Shown piece after piece: positions 16,751 to 25,132 of a DNA stretch of 34,861 nucleotides (position 1 is the first letter of the stretch; every line of letters begins with the position of its first letter). The stretch covers positions 1 through 34,861 of the forward strand of contig NZ_AFWJ01000271.1 in NCBI RefSeq assembly GCF_000222685.1, in the 5' to 3' direction. The translations under genes were made by a program, and so were the position numbers. This stretch comes from Vibrio nigripulchritudo ATCC 27043 (GTDB lineage: Bacteria; Pseudomonadota; Gammaproteobacteria; Enterobacterales; Vibrionaceae). A model generated the notes under the pieces. The model saw only the letters and a program-made list of their open reading frames with translations. It was not told where the DNA came from and ran no database searches.

Positions 16751-17380
16751 ATGACGATTGATACTTTAATGGCGTTTGCTGGCATTGTATTTTTGCTGGC
16801 GATAGTACCCGGTCCCAATGCTTTATTGATTCTTTACACCTCTGTTTCGTTCGGTCGGCGATTCGCGCTCACCAATATTCTTGGTTTTGCCGTTGCGTTT
16901 CTTATTCATGCTTATGTGTCGGCAAAAGGGCTTAGCCTTTTGCTTTCTCAATCCGCCATGGCATTCAGTATCTTTAAATGGGTAGGGGTGATTTATCTGG
17001 TTTGGCTTGGTATTTCGAACATCAGAAACGGAATTCGAATGGCTAAAATCAATGTTAATACTGCCGAAGTCCACCAAAAAACCACCATTGGCGGCAGCTT
17101 TATCAGAGGATTTCTCACCAATATGCTGAACCCGAAAATAGTGATATTCTATCTTTCTATTTTTCCTCAGTTTGTCGATCCTCAGCATCTTATGCAGCAA
17201 AGCTTGTTGCTTGGAATGGTGCAGGCGTTAGTCGTGGGAAGTTGGTTTGTTTTGGTGATTTTCTTTGCCACTCGGTTAAAAAGCTGGTTGTCAGCACCCA
17301 CTACTTCACGTTGGTTAAATTATGTAAGCGGCAGTCTGTTTATTGGCTTTGGTGCTTCATTAACTAACGCCAGAATGTAG
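16751..17380 (+). CDS. LysE/RhtB-family amino-acid exporter
   Basis: The 209-residue inner-membrane protein has about six membrane helices and the LysE family opening: FLLAIVPGPNALLILYTSVSFGRRFALTNILG, followed by KWVGVIYLVWLGISNIRNG and, after a charged loop, RGFLTNMLNPKIVIFYLSIFPQFV. Members export amino acids such as homoserine, threonine or lysine; the substrate here is unknown. AGGAG precedes the ATG. A small inverted repeat in the leader (CCCGC near 16708 and GCGGG near 16726) could fold in the mRNA. No regulator is adjacent. Confidence 0.92.
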   Translation: MTIDTLMAFAGIVFLLAIVPGPNALLILYTSVSFGRRFALTNILGFAVAFLIHAYVSAKGLSLLLSQSAMAFSIFKWVGVIYLVWLGISNIRNGIRMAKINVNTAEVHQKTTIGGSFIRGFLTNMLNPKIVIFYLSIFPQFVDPQHLMQQSLLLGMVQALVVGSWFVLVIFFATRLKSWLSAPTTSRWLNYVSGSLFIGFGASLTNARM

Positions 17381-17403
17381 TTTGATTAACGGAACCTAAT
17401 CAA

Positions 17404-17427
17404 TCGACTGCCCAAAAGGGCAGTCGA
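17404..17427. terminator. Hairpin between convergent genes, probable terminator
   Basis: A 10-bp perfect stem, TCGACTGCCC (17404-17413) with GGGCAGTCGA (17418-17427), has an AAAA loop. Neither strand has a clean U run, so its strength as an intrinsic terminator is uncertain, but its place between the stops of two convergent genes suits that role. Confidence 0.6.
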
Positions 17428-17448
17428 ATTCGGATAATAGGTTTCCCG

Positions 17449-18435
17449 TTATATTTCAACGACCACTTTTCCCATCGCCTGACGACTTGCCAGACGATCA
17501 TGCGCCTGACCGATTTGTGAGAGAGTAAAGTTGATTTCATCCAGCACTGGCGTCAGTTCTCCGGCTTCCGCAATGTTGGCAAGTTCTGTAAGAACTTCCC
17601 CATGAACCTGACGACCAACGTTGTGGATCATAGGGATAAGCATAAACACCACATGTAATGACAAACCTTTCATATGTGCCACAGACAAATCCTGTTCCAC
17701 TAAAGAAACCGTTGTAGCTATTTGACCATTGAGCTTCGCGGCATCCATAGAAGGTGCGATGTTTTCGCCGCCAACGGAATCATAGACCACATCGAAGCCT
17801 TCTCCGTCGGTATATTGGGTCACGTAATCGGCAACGGATTCGGTTTTGTAATTAATTGGTGTTGCGCCTAACTGCTCGATTAAATCGACTTGCTTACCAC
17901 CAGAACATGTCGCGTATACCTCTGCGCCGAGGTGTTTTGCCAGTTGAATAGCGATGTGACCAACACCACCCGCACCGCCATGAACCAGTACCTTCTGTCC
18001 TTTTGTCGCTCCAGCACGTTTTAAGCCTTCGTAAGCTGTAATACCGACCAGTGGCAATGCGGCAGCCTGCTTCATTGAAAGGTTCTTTGGCTTGTGAGCG
18101 ATGAGGTTGGCATCTGCCAGCATGAATTCAGCAAGACTGCCCTGTAGATCTCCCAAGCCACCTGCACAACCGTAGATCTCATCACCTACATTAAACTGAC
18201 TTACCCCTTCACCTACGGCTTCTACAGTGCCCGCAAAATCCATCCCTAAAATGGCAGGTGTTTTCGGTGAAAAAGGCAACGCTTCACCCATTTCGCGAAT
18301 CATCATATCGACAGTATTTACACTGGATGCAGCGACACGTACCAGTACCTGACCGGCTTTCACTTCAGGTTTGTCAATGTCTGCTTCTTGAAATACGTCG
18401 CTAGCACCAAACTCATTTATTATCATCGCTTTCAT
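17449..18435 (-). CDS. Zinc-free MDR oxidoreductase, quinone oxidoreductase-like
   Basis: The 328-residue reading from ATG 18435 (MKAMIINEFGASDVF) has AAGGCGAC upstream; the frame extends to 18486 without a better start. The N-terminal GroES-like half contains VLVRVAASSVNTVDMMIREMG and GMDFAGTVEAVGEGV; the Rossmann half has VHGGAGGVGHIAIQLAKHLGA with NADPH-type text YATCSGGK. Zinc-binding cysteines of true alcohol dehydrogenases are missing, as in QOR-type enzymes, which reduce quinones or unsaturated carbonyls. It stands alone. Confidence 0.92.
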   Translation of the reverse strand: MKAMIINEFGASDVFQEADIDKPEVKAGQVLVRVAASSVNTVDMMIREMGEALPFSPKTPAILGMDFAGTVEAVGEGVSQFNVGDEIYGCAGGLGDLQGSLAEFMLADANLIAHKPKNLSMKQAAALPLVGITAYEGLKRAGATKGQKVLVHGGAGGVGHIAIQLAKHLGAEVYATCSGGKQVDLIEQLGATPINYKTESVADYVTQYTDGEGFDVVYDSVGGENIAPSMDAAKLNGQIATTVSLVEQDLSVAHMKGLSLHVVFMLIPMIHNVGRQVHGEVLTELANIAEAGELTPVLDEINFTLSQIGQAHDRLASRQAMGKVVVEI

Positions 18436-18572
18436 AACTGTCGCCTTTGGTTGAATGTGTAAAAACACAGCCAGTATAGGTTTCACAGTGAATAAGATAA
18501 GATGGCAATAAATTGAATGAGTTTTTAGTTTTTGTAGATAATCGACGTCAAACAGGTTTAATTGTTCGACTA

Positions 18573-18602
18573 ATCAAAAAAGCCAACCGGGGAGCGGTTG
18601 GC
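18573..18602 (-). terminator. Terminator of the racemase-symporter operon
   Basis: Read on the minus strand, an 8-bp perfect stem (18595-18602 with 18582-18589, GCCAACCG/CGGTTGGC) is followed by six T residues. It lies 40 bases beyond the stop of the symporter gene. Confidence 0.92.
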
Positions 18603-18641
18603 AAACTTCAGGTTACGAAACCTAAAGGTTAAGGGAAAGGT

Positions 18642-19901
18642 TTAGTTATTGTAGACAGACGTATCCAACCCTTTTTCGCTGCGACTTATGAGAACCGATA
18701 CCATAAGGTCGCCACACACGTTTACACTGGTTCTCGCCATATCCAGAATTCTGTCGATACCCGCGACAATCGCCAGCCCTTCCAGTGGCAACCCTACCGT
18801 GGATAGCACCAGTGAAAGCATGATTAACCCTGCACCCGGAACGCCCGCGGTTCCTATCGACGCCAGTGTAGAAGTCATAATGATCATTAGGTAATCCTGC
18901 ATCTCGAGATTAACGCCAAACACCTGCGCAATGAATATCGCCGCGACGCCTTGGTAGATAGCGGTTCCGTCCATATTGATGGTTGCACCAAGGGGTAAAA
19001 CGAAGCTTGATATTTCTCGGGAAACGCCCAATTCCTCATGCGCTGTGCGAATGGTGACAGGTAAGGTGCCTGAGCTACTGGTGGTGGTAAATGCCACGGC
19101 AGCAGGGTTAGCCAGAGCTTTCAGATACTGAGTTGGGCTCAGCCTGCCCGCCAATTTCAAAATGCCTGAATACACCACCAATACCTGAATGATGCAGCAC
19201 AAATACACCAGGAAAATCACCTTAATCAGTGGAAGCAAAATGTCTAAACCGTATTGCCCGGCAACCACGGCGATAAGCGCGAAAATCCCGTAGGGAGCAA
19301 AGCTCATCACTATGGTTGTGAGCTTGTACATGGCTTCTGCCAGCCCTTCAAATACCCGAATAGCTGGTTTGGCTTTTTCACCGCTTAAAGAGAGCGCTAT
19401 ACCCAGACCAATAGCAAAAAAGATGGTTTGTAAAATGTTGCCTGAAGCCAGTGCGCTGATTGGGTTTTTGGGTACCAGATTGATTAAGGTATCAATGAAA
19501 GAAGGTTGTGACTTTGCCGTTTCCTGAGCAGCGGAAAGGCTCATCTCCAGACCTGTTCCCGGGGAAACCAGCAAAGAAGCCATAAGCCCGATACTAATTG
19601 CAAGAGCGGTGGTCAGCAGATAAATGCCTACCGATTTTGCTGCAATCCTCCCCATTTTCTGGGTATCGCTTATGGCCGTTACGCCAACGACGAGGGAGCA
19701 AAACACCAAAGGGATGATGAGCATTTTTATGGCATTCAGAAAGAGATCGCCAATGGGCTTGAGCAGCACGGCATCGGGTCCGGCGAAGACACCAACAACA
19801 ATACCAATGAGCATCCCAATAAAGATTTTCTTCCAGAGTGAAATCCCGTTTTCCGGGGACGAAACGTCCATTTTATTTAATCTATCCATAGTTGATTCCA
19901 A
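18642..19901 (-). CDS. Dicarboxylate/amino acid:cation symporter (DAACS family)
   Basis: The 419-residue protein shows the glutamate-transporter fold: eight membrane helices plus two re-entrant loops. The family markers are the serine-rich AFTTTSSSGTLPVTI, the LPLGATINMDGTAIYQG motif that binds substrate and sodium, and TSTLASIGTAGVPGAGLIM. It takes up aspartate, glutamate or related acids with sodium or protons. It is the second gene after the Asp/Glu racemase, 17 bases away, so the pair probably imports an acidic amino acid and changes its chirality. The start at 19901 was taken; an internal Met at residue 5 is an alternative. Confidence 0.94.
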   Translation of the reverse strand: MESTMDRLNKMDVSSPENGISLWKKIFIGMLIGIVVGVFAGPDAVLLKPIGDLFLNAIKMLIIPLVFCSLVVGVTAISDTQKMGRIAAKSVGIYLLTTALAISIGLMASLLVSPGTGLEMSLSAAQETAKSQPSFIDTLINLVPKNPISALASGNILQTIFFAIGLGIALSLSGEKAKPAIRVFEGLAEAMYKLTTIVMSFAPYGIFALIAVVAGQYGLDILLPLIKVIFLVYLCCIIQVLVVYSGILKLAGRLSPTQYLKALANPAAVAFTTTSSSGTLPVTIRTAHEELGVSREISSFVLPLGATINMDGTAIYQGVAAIFIAQVFGVNLEMQDYLMIIMTSTLASIGTAGVPGAGLIMLSLVLSTVGLPLEGLAIVAGIDRILDMARTSVNVCGDLMVSVLISRSEKGLDTSVYNN

Positions 19902-19918
19902 TTCGGTTAACAGTGGCG

Positions 19919-20614
19919 TTATGCCGGTGACTTAGCCCATAAAACACACTTCTGGGCTAAAATTCCTAAAGAGTCTAAGCATTTCTCCGGTGCTTTTTGT
20001 TCAATCTTTTCTAAGGCAACTGGGATCTCGGTGCACCCAAAAATAACGGCGTCTGCACCGTGCTTCACCATGTCATCAAAAACAGGTTCAATGATGTTGG
20101 TCGCGATATTCAGATCGCCTGCCTTTACGGCTTTAATTCCCTCCATGACAGAGGCTTGCTGCAATTGACCTGGCACAATCGCTTTGATGCCATGTTGCTC
20201 TAATGCAGACTGATACAAGTTGGTTTGAATGGTGGCGTCTGTGGCAAGTATGCCAACACACTGATACTCGCGAGAGACAGCCTGTTCCACAACGCTTTCA
20301 ATAATGCTGATGGTGTGAACTCGCTTGCCGCGAGTCAGCCTCTCATACCAGTGGTGAGCGGTATTACAGGGAATCACGATGCAAGTCGCCCCTGCTTTAA
20401 GAAGTTCTCCAAAACCATGGTTCAATGCAGCAAAAGGATCGGAGCCAAAACCCATCAGGTAATTTGTGCGATCAGGGACTTGTGGCACATTCCTAATAAG
20501 CATAGGTATGTGTTCCTGATCGAATTGAGCCGGTGTTTTCATAATCACCTTTTTCATAAACTCGGCGGTGGCTAGTGGTCCCATACCGCCCAGAACTCCG
20601 ATTATCTTTTCCAT
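19919..20614 (-). CDS. Aspartate/glutamate racemase family protein
   Basis: The 231-residue enzyme opens with IGVLGGMGPLATAEFMKKV and carries both catalytic cysteines expected for cofactor-independent racemases: the first in VIPCNTAHHWYE and the second in IFGCTEIPVAL. It resembles YgeA-type broad amino-acid racemases. It is the first gene of an operon with a DAACS symporter and is divergent from a LysR gene that probably regulates it. D-amino acids in Vibrio are used in wall remodelling and as nutrients; which applies here is not known. Confidence 0.92.
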   Translation of the reverse strand: MEKIIGVLGGMGPLATAEFMKKVIMKTPAQFDQEHIPMLIRNVPQVPDRTNYLMGFGSDPFAALNHGFGELLKAGATCIVIPCNTAHHWYERLTRGKRVHTISIIESVVEQAVSREYQCVGILATDATIQTNLYQSALEQHGIKAIVPGQLQQASVMEGIKAVKAGDLNIATNIIEPVFDDMVKHGADAVIFGCTEIPVALEKIEQKAPEKCLDSLGILAQKCVLWAKSPA

Positions 20615-20725
20615 TTAGGGTGTACTTCATCAGTGAGCATGTTGTTAATTTAAGGTATGGAAATGCGTTTGATAAATGCTAATATCCTTAACATCATGCA
20701 AGAAACGCATAATGTGGTGAGCCTT

Positions 20726-21607
20726 ATGAACATCGAAAGTAAATGGCTGGAAGACTTCCTGACACTGGCTGAATGCCGGAGTTTTTCTAAGGCTGCGCAG
20801 CAACGAAACATGACACAACCTGCGTTCAGCAGAAGAATTCAGTCGTTAGAAGATGCTCTGGGTGTCCAGCTGATTGACAGAAGCAAAGTACCCATTGATC
20901 TCACGCCAAGTGGCAGTGTGTTTCGTACGTCTGCCCGCAATCTGCTTAGCCAGATGACAGATTCGGTTGACCAGTTGAAAGGCATATCCCGACTGGAGGG
21001 TAACGTAGTTAAAATTGCGGGTGCGCATTCGCTCGCAAGCAGCTTAATACCTCAAATTCATAGGTTGGAGAGCGGCAGAAATGCAAAGCCAGTGCTCAGT
21101 GTAGAATCAATAGATGTTGACCGGGCAATTGAGGCGCTGCAGCAAGGAGAATGTGATGTACTGCTGGCGTTTGACGATGAGCGATTGCGACTGCCACCTT
21201 ACATGTCGCTGAAAGTGGGGGATGCCAAGTTATTACCTGTTTCAGCATGCGATGAACAAGGCAACCCGATATTCAGTCTGTCTGATGAGCAACCGACGCC
21301 TTATCTTGCCTATAGCATCAATTCCTATATGGGAAGGCAAGTGGAAAAGGTTCGGGCGAACATCAACTTACACGTTGTGTTCACTTCTTCCATGACGGAT
21401 CTACTGAAAATTCACGTACTGGACGGAGCGGGAATCGCCTGGCTACCAGACTATGCCATTCAACAAGAGATAAAAGAGAACAAGCTAACCGTGCTCGATT
21501 CCGAATCACTGGCTCTGCCCATTTCGTTCTATGCGTATCGCTATCAGGCACGGTTACACAAAGCGGGTGAGCAAATTTGGCAAGGTTTACGGCAGCTTGC
21601 AGAATAA
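20726..21607 (+). CDS. LysR-family regulator resembling HypT (YjiE)
   Basis: I prefer ATG 20726 (293 aa, MNIESKWLEDFLTLAECRSF), which has GGTGAGC upstream and matches the usual start of the group; the frame is open from 20657. The helix-turn-helix (AQQRNMTQPAFSRRIQSLE) and the following text resemble E. coli HypT (IEKKWLYDFLTLEQHRNFSQAAE), a LysR protein reported to respond to hypochlorite. Here the gene is divergent from the racemase-symporter operon across about 110 bases, so control of acidic amino-acid uptake is the simpler guess. Similarity to HypT is from memory and moderate. Confidence 0.82.
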   Translation: MNIESKWLEDFLTLAECRSFSKAAQQRNMTQPAFSRRIQSLEDALGVQLIDRSKVPIDLTPSGSVFRTSARNLLSQMTDSVDQLKGISRLEGNVVKIAGAHSLASSLIPQIHRLESGRNAKPVLSVESIDVDRAIEALQQGECDVLLAFDDERLRLPPYMSLKVGDAKLLPVSACDEQGNPIFSLSDEQPTPYLAYSINSYMGRQVEKVRANINLHVVFTSSMTDLLKIHVLDGAGIAWLPDYAIQQEIKENKLTVLDSESLALPISFYAYRYQARLHKAGEQIWQGLRQLAE

Positions 21608-22053
21608 TGGTTCAAATAATTGATCCATTATTATCATTATGTTGCTTTATTTTTTAGATAAATATCACAAAAGAAATTAGCTTAATATTATTTAAACATC
21701 ATTTAATTAGTAATTGATTTTTAAATTAATTGGAGTGCTGTGCGATATATAATGTTCACTTCAAAGTTAATGTAAGATTAAATTAATTTAAATAATAACA
21801 ATGTGTTATTTATTTGTGAAATAAAGAAAAATAATTTTGACTTTACTCACATTTAAAAAATAGCACTCAGTATATTAAGTGAAAACTTATATTTTATTTA
21901 ACTATTGATTTTATTAACTTTAATTTCCTCTTTTATTTTATGGTGAAATTTATTTTTTAATAAATACAATTGGTTATGATGTTGTTGACTGATTTATAAA
22001 TCTATATAGCGTATTTAACTGTTTGAATTTGCATGTGGTGAATGAGGAGTTTT
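21608..22053. other. AT-rich intergenic region
   Basis: These roughly 450 bases are almost entirely A and T. Right after the regulator stop there is an 8-bp inverted repeat, AATAATGG (21603-21610) with CCATTATT (21625-21632), which may act as a weak terminator. Otherwise I see no gene. It must contain the promoter of the exported-protein operon; the composition suggests nucleoid-protein silencing. Confidence 0.5.
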
Positions 22054-22098
22054 ATGCACCTTAATGGACATTCAAACGATCGCTTACAGGAATATTAA
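22054..22098 (+). CDS. Possible 14-codon leader peptide
   Basis: A frame starting at ATG 22054, with GAGGAG five bases upstream, encodes MHLNGHSNDRLQEY and ends 14 bases before the next gene. The ribosome site is stronger than expected by chance in this AT-rich DNA. It may couple or modulate translation of the downstream exported protein. Confidence 0.3.
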   Translation: MHLNGHSNDRLQEY

Positions 22099-22112
22099 AT
22101 TAGGAAAAGATT

Positions 22113-23084
22113 ATGGATAAAATCTCTAAAATGGTATTTTCCATCTGTTCTGTCATGGCGGTAGGATTTATTTCTTCCTCCGTACATGCGGGAACAGTGA
22201 ATGCCGGAACGGTGTTAAATAAAACACACTCTGCAAAGGTTCATAATGTGGTTGGGCGTTTTCAGCAAACGCGAAACTCATCCGGATATGTAACTTACAC
22301 CGGTGGGAAAATACTGGGGAATACGAATAATAAATTCACAGTGAATGTGGGACCTCACAATACCAAAATAGGAACAGTTCTCGGAAATACAAACCTCTCT
22401 TTTAATCCTCAGGAACTTGATTGTGTTCGGGGGCTTCATCTGGCTTTAACCGTTAATGCCAGTACACCAATTTCAATAAGCCCAACGTGTAATGCATTAC
22501 TTAAAGCCGATATTAAGCGCACGTATTCCCATACTATTGCATCGCCTGAAGTGCCTATTCCAGAAGTTCCAATTGATCCTGCAGGCGTGTTCAAACTGGG
22601 TGTGAAAATTGGCGCGGTACTAAAAACAGGCGCTGACTTTGCCGCTGGTTTAGAGATCGGTGGTTTCGATAAGCCTAATTCCCCAATTGAGATTAATGGT
22701 CAGCGACGTCCAGACTTTGTTTATGCCTCTGTGCGTCCTTTTGTCGCTGGAGATGCCACTGCCAAAGGCTATGCCATGCTCAATCTGGGCGTGAAAACTG
22801 TTGAAAAAGGAGTCAAAGGTAACATCAACCTAATCAACGTAGGCACCAAGGCTCACGCTGAAGCTGGCGTGACTTACAAAGAGGGAAGTTCGTCAGATTT
22901 TCAGTACTACACTCGCCTGAAATGGGATGCCAGTGCATCGGGCGGAAACGGCAGCATCGGTTTGTATTGTCAGGTTAAGCTGTTCGGTATCTGGAATATT
23001 CTGAACGCTGAAACCTCTCTGATTAGCTGGTCGCCAATCTGGGAGTTCAACCACACTATTTACGATAAGAAAACGTATATTTAA
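22113..23084 (+). CDS. Secreted protein of unknown function (323 aa)
   Basis: A Sec signal peptide (FSICSVMAVGFISSSVHA) is cleaved before GTVNAG. The mature protein of nearly 300 residues is rich in Gly, Asn, Thr and Val with strand-like alternation (YVTYTGGKILGNTNN, GTVLGNTNLSF, HLALTVNASTPISI). The first half has two cysteines about 28 residues apart that could form a disulfide, and a Pro-rich hinge (SPEVPIPEVPIDP) separates it from a second beta-rich half ending SLISWSPIWEFNHTIYDKK. No family is recognised. It starts 28 bases after a good leader-type ribosome site and has its own AGGAAAAG. It is followed by a hairpin and then a gene for a second exported protein, so the two form an operon. 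Confidence 0.8.
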   Translation: MDKISKMVFSICSVMAVGFISSSVHAGTVNAGTVLNKTHSAKVHNVVGRFQQTRNSSGYVTYTGGKILGNTNNKFTVNVGPHNTKIGTVLGNTNLSFNPQELDCVRGLHLALTVNASTPISISPTCNALLKADIKRTYSHTIASPEVPIPEVPIDPAGVFKLGVKIGAVLKTGADFAAGLEIGGFDKPNSPIEINGQRRPDFVYASVRPFVAGDATAKGYAMLNLGVKTVEKGVKGNINLINVGTKAHAEAGVTYKEGSSSDFQYYTRLKWDASASGGNGSIGLYCQVKLFGIWNILNAETSLISWSPIWEFNHTIYDKKTYI

Positions 23085-23107
23085 CTCACCAGATCACTGA
23101 TCCAATA

Positions 23108-23131
23108 TAGGCGGGTTAAGCAGCCCGCCTA
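23108..23131 (+). other. Intercistronic hairpin
   Basis: An 8-bp perfect stem, TAGGCGGG (23108-23115) with CCCGCCTA (23124-23131), lies between the two exported-protein genes. It has no U run, so it is more likely to attenuate transcription or protect the upstream mRNA than to end transcription completely. Confidence 0.6.
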
Positions 23132-23159
23132 ACTCTTCCAATAAAGGTTGAAAGCAATA

Positions 23160-24908
23160 ATGAAACGGACTCTCTTACTTATGACCATATGTCTGGCTAC
23201 GATTGCCGGGGCTTCGATACTCTTCTTTGAATCGAAAGAGAAAGTCATAACCAAGGCTTCATTAGACGGGCATAACAATCAGTTAGAAAGCAAAATCGCT
23301 CAACCAAACATTGAACAAACCCCTTCAGAATATTCAGAAAAGCCGTTGCCGAATGAATACCAGTTCGTCGTTTCTATCTCGACTAAAATGCGTAATCAGA
23401 CCATGTCTCTTGGTGAAGTGAATTACCGATTTAACATGGCGCTCAAGCCAGTGAGTGCAGGTTCAGAGCAGCTCATGGGACAGGTTTACAACATCCAGTG
23501 GTCAACGGACCCACAGGGAGAAGATCGCCCGGTAAAGCTCACCTTTACAACCCGAATTGATAACGGCGCCTTTACCAATACCGATCTGCTGGGTCTAAAC
23601 CCGTCACACCCGCTGACGATTATCGAAACCACGCTCACTCAGTTTTCCTACTTCTCCGGAAACCAGACCCTCACGCTGGCGGATGGCAAACATCGTTTCT
23701 TTTACGTCAGAGAAAATGCTGAGCAGATTGATCGCGAATGGCTAGGTGCAGCCTCGAACGCCCAGACATATCAGGTGACCGAGCAAAGTGACGAATGGCG
23801 TTTGATTCACAATGACATAGGTTTTCCTCAGTCGCTGAACCATACACACACCAGAACAGTAGAGTACGAAAGCAGAATGCTGACGGTGGTTCAGCAAACC
23901 GAAATTAAGCCTGTTGGGAAGCTCGCTCAGTTAGACTGGAAGATGGATCAGTTCGTGGCAATGTTCAATCAGAAATGGAAAGGGTTGGACTCCGCGACGG
24001 CAAAAAATATGAGCAAGGTGGATGATCAGAATTTTCAAGATCGCTTTGCGGAATACACTCAATCACCCGATTTAGACAGCGCGCACCTTATCGGAGCCTA
24101 TCTTGCGGATCAGGGTTTCAGCGCCATCAAAGACTGGTTAACAAATCAGAACTTATCAGACGATCAGCAATCCCTGATGATCTTTGCACTTGAGCGCTCC
24201 CAAAGCCCAGAAGGAGAATACATTCTTTCGCAGTTAATTGAAGACAATACTCTGGATGAGGAAAATCGTTTGCGCGCCATAATGTCGATAGCCAAGATGG
24301 GGGAGGTCAACTCAGTTCAGGCACTGCACACCTTAGAAGCCGTTTCAGGCAGTGACAATCAGGTAATCGCAGAAACCGCCTTGCTCAACATTGGCATTCT
24401 GGGTAATCAGTCCGAAGCGTTAAAAGGAGAGGTGTCGGACTATCTGGCTCATAACCTAAAATCGGAACATTCACCCTACGTGACATTGGTGTCCATCGAT
24501 AATCTTAACAATCGCGAATTGGATAACGATGTAGTGAAATACCTGAAAAGTGAAAACTTCGATGAGCGCGTGGTCGCGGTAAAAGTACTGGCAAGAAACC
24601 CGGAAATGGAAAGCAGACTGCGCAATCTGGCACTGAACGACAGCAACCCTAACGTGGTTAAAGAGATCGTCGACGCGCATCTGGCTAAATCCAGCTCCTT
24701 ACATTTTGATACTGGTTACCAAAACCAGTTACGCAATCGCATCACCGATAGCGACGTTCCTACACCGACAAAAGAAATGTTGTTTGAATACCTAATGTCG
24801 GGGTCAGACGATACGGCAAACAACCGCGATGTCGCCGAGCAACTAATGAGTGACCCGGAGCTTTCAGATTCCATGCGAACAAGGCTTGAAGAAATGCTAA
24901 GCAGCTAG
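23160..24908 (+). CDS. Exported protein with beta-rich N-terminal half and HEAT-like helical C-terminal half
   Basis: I start at ATG 23160 (582 aa); an in-frame TTG at 23148 would add four residues. The first 25 residues form a signal peptide or membrane anchor without a lipobox. Residues about 45-250 are beta-rich (YQFVVSISTKMRNQ, VKLTFTTRIDNG, LTQFSYFSGNQTLTL, THTRTVEYESRMLTVVQQTE). From about 310 to 560 there are repeated helix pairs with HEAT-like spacing (LRAIMSIAKMGEVNSVQALHT, AETALLNIGILGNQSEALK, ERVVAVKVLARNPEMESRL). A barrel or sheet followed by a helical superhelix recalls the vitellogenin-type lipid-transfer layout, but I cannot confirm homology. It follows the secreted protein at 22113 in an operon and probably works with it in the periplasm. 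Confidence 0.75.
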   Translation: MKRTLLLMTICLATIAGASILFFESKEKVITKASLDGHNNQLESKIAQPNIEQTPSEYSEKPLPNEYQFVVSISTKMRNQTMSLGEVNYRFNMALKPVSAGSEQLMGQVYNIQWSTDPQGEDRPVKLTFTTRIDNGAFTNTDLLGLNPSHPLTIIETTLTQFSYFSGNQTLTLADGKHRFFYVRENAEQIDREWLGAASNAQTYQVTEQSDEWRLIHNDIGFPQSLNHTHTRTVEYESRMLTVVQQTEIKPVGKLAQLDWKMDQFVAMFNQKWKGLDSATAKNMSKVDDQNFQDRFAEYTQSPDLDSAHLIGAYLADQGFSAIKDWLTNQNLSDDQQSLMIFALERSQSPEGEYILSQLIEDNTLDEENRLRAIMSIAKMGEVNSVQALHTLEAVSGSDNQVIAETALLNIGILGNQSEALKGEVSDYLAHNLKSEHSPYVTLVSIDNLNNRELDNDVVKYLKSENFDERVVAVKVLARNPEMESRLRNLALNDSNPNVVKEIVDAHLAKSSSLHFDTGYQNQLRNRITDSDVPTPTKEMLFEYLMSGSDDTANNRDVAEQLMSDPELSDSMRTRLEEMLSS

Positions 24909-24918
24909 TTACGTAATC

Positions 24919-24959
24919 TGGGTTTGAGTATTCCGCCGTTTTAATGGCACTCAAATCCA
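24919..24959 (+). other. Hairpin downstream of the HEAT-like protein gene
   Basis: TGGGTTTGAGT (24919-24929) pairs with ACTCAAATCCA (24949-24959) with one G-U pair; the loop is 19 bases. A T-rich stretch starts only 16 bases later, so its role as terminator is uncertain. Confidence 0.45.
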
Positions 24960-25059
24960 GTGATCACTCTCACTTTCTCTCTTTTTCACTCCTCATTTTC
25001 AAAGATCAAACTCACATCTCTGCCGTTCTTGTCGTGCAAAAAAATCTGAGGAGAGGAGT

Positions 25060-25119
25060 ATGTCGAAACGTTTCGATGGTTTTGAAATGTTAGAAGTCTG
25101 TTTCTTAAAACTTTGGTAA
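25060..25119 (+). CDS. Possible 19-codon leader peptide upstream of rbsD
   Basis: A frame at ATG 25060 with a very strong ribosome site (AGGAGAGGAG just upstream) encodes MSKRFDGFEMLEVCFLKLW and stops 13 bases before rbsD. The RbsR operator lies within its first codons. If transcription starts upstream of 25050 this peptide would be translated; if it starts at or inside the operator it would not. Confidence 0.3.
   Translation: MSKRFDGFEMLEVCFLKLW
25063..25076 (+). promoter_or_regulatory. RbsR operator
   Basis: TCGAAACGTTTCGA is a perfect 14-bp palindrome with the central CGAAACGTTTCG of the E. coli RbsR site. It lies 57 bases before the rbsD start, and rbsR is the last gene of this operon, so autoregulated repression relieved by ribose is expected. 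Confidence 0.88.
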
Positions 25120-25132
25120 ATGAGGTGAGAAA

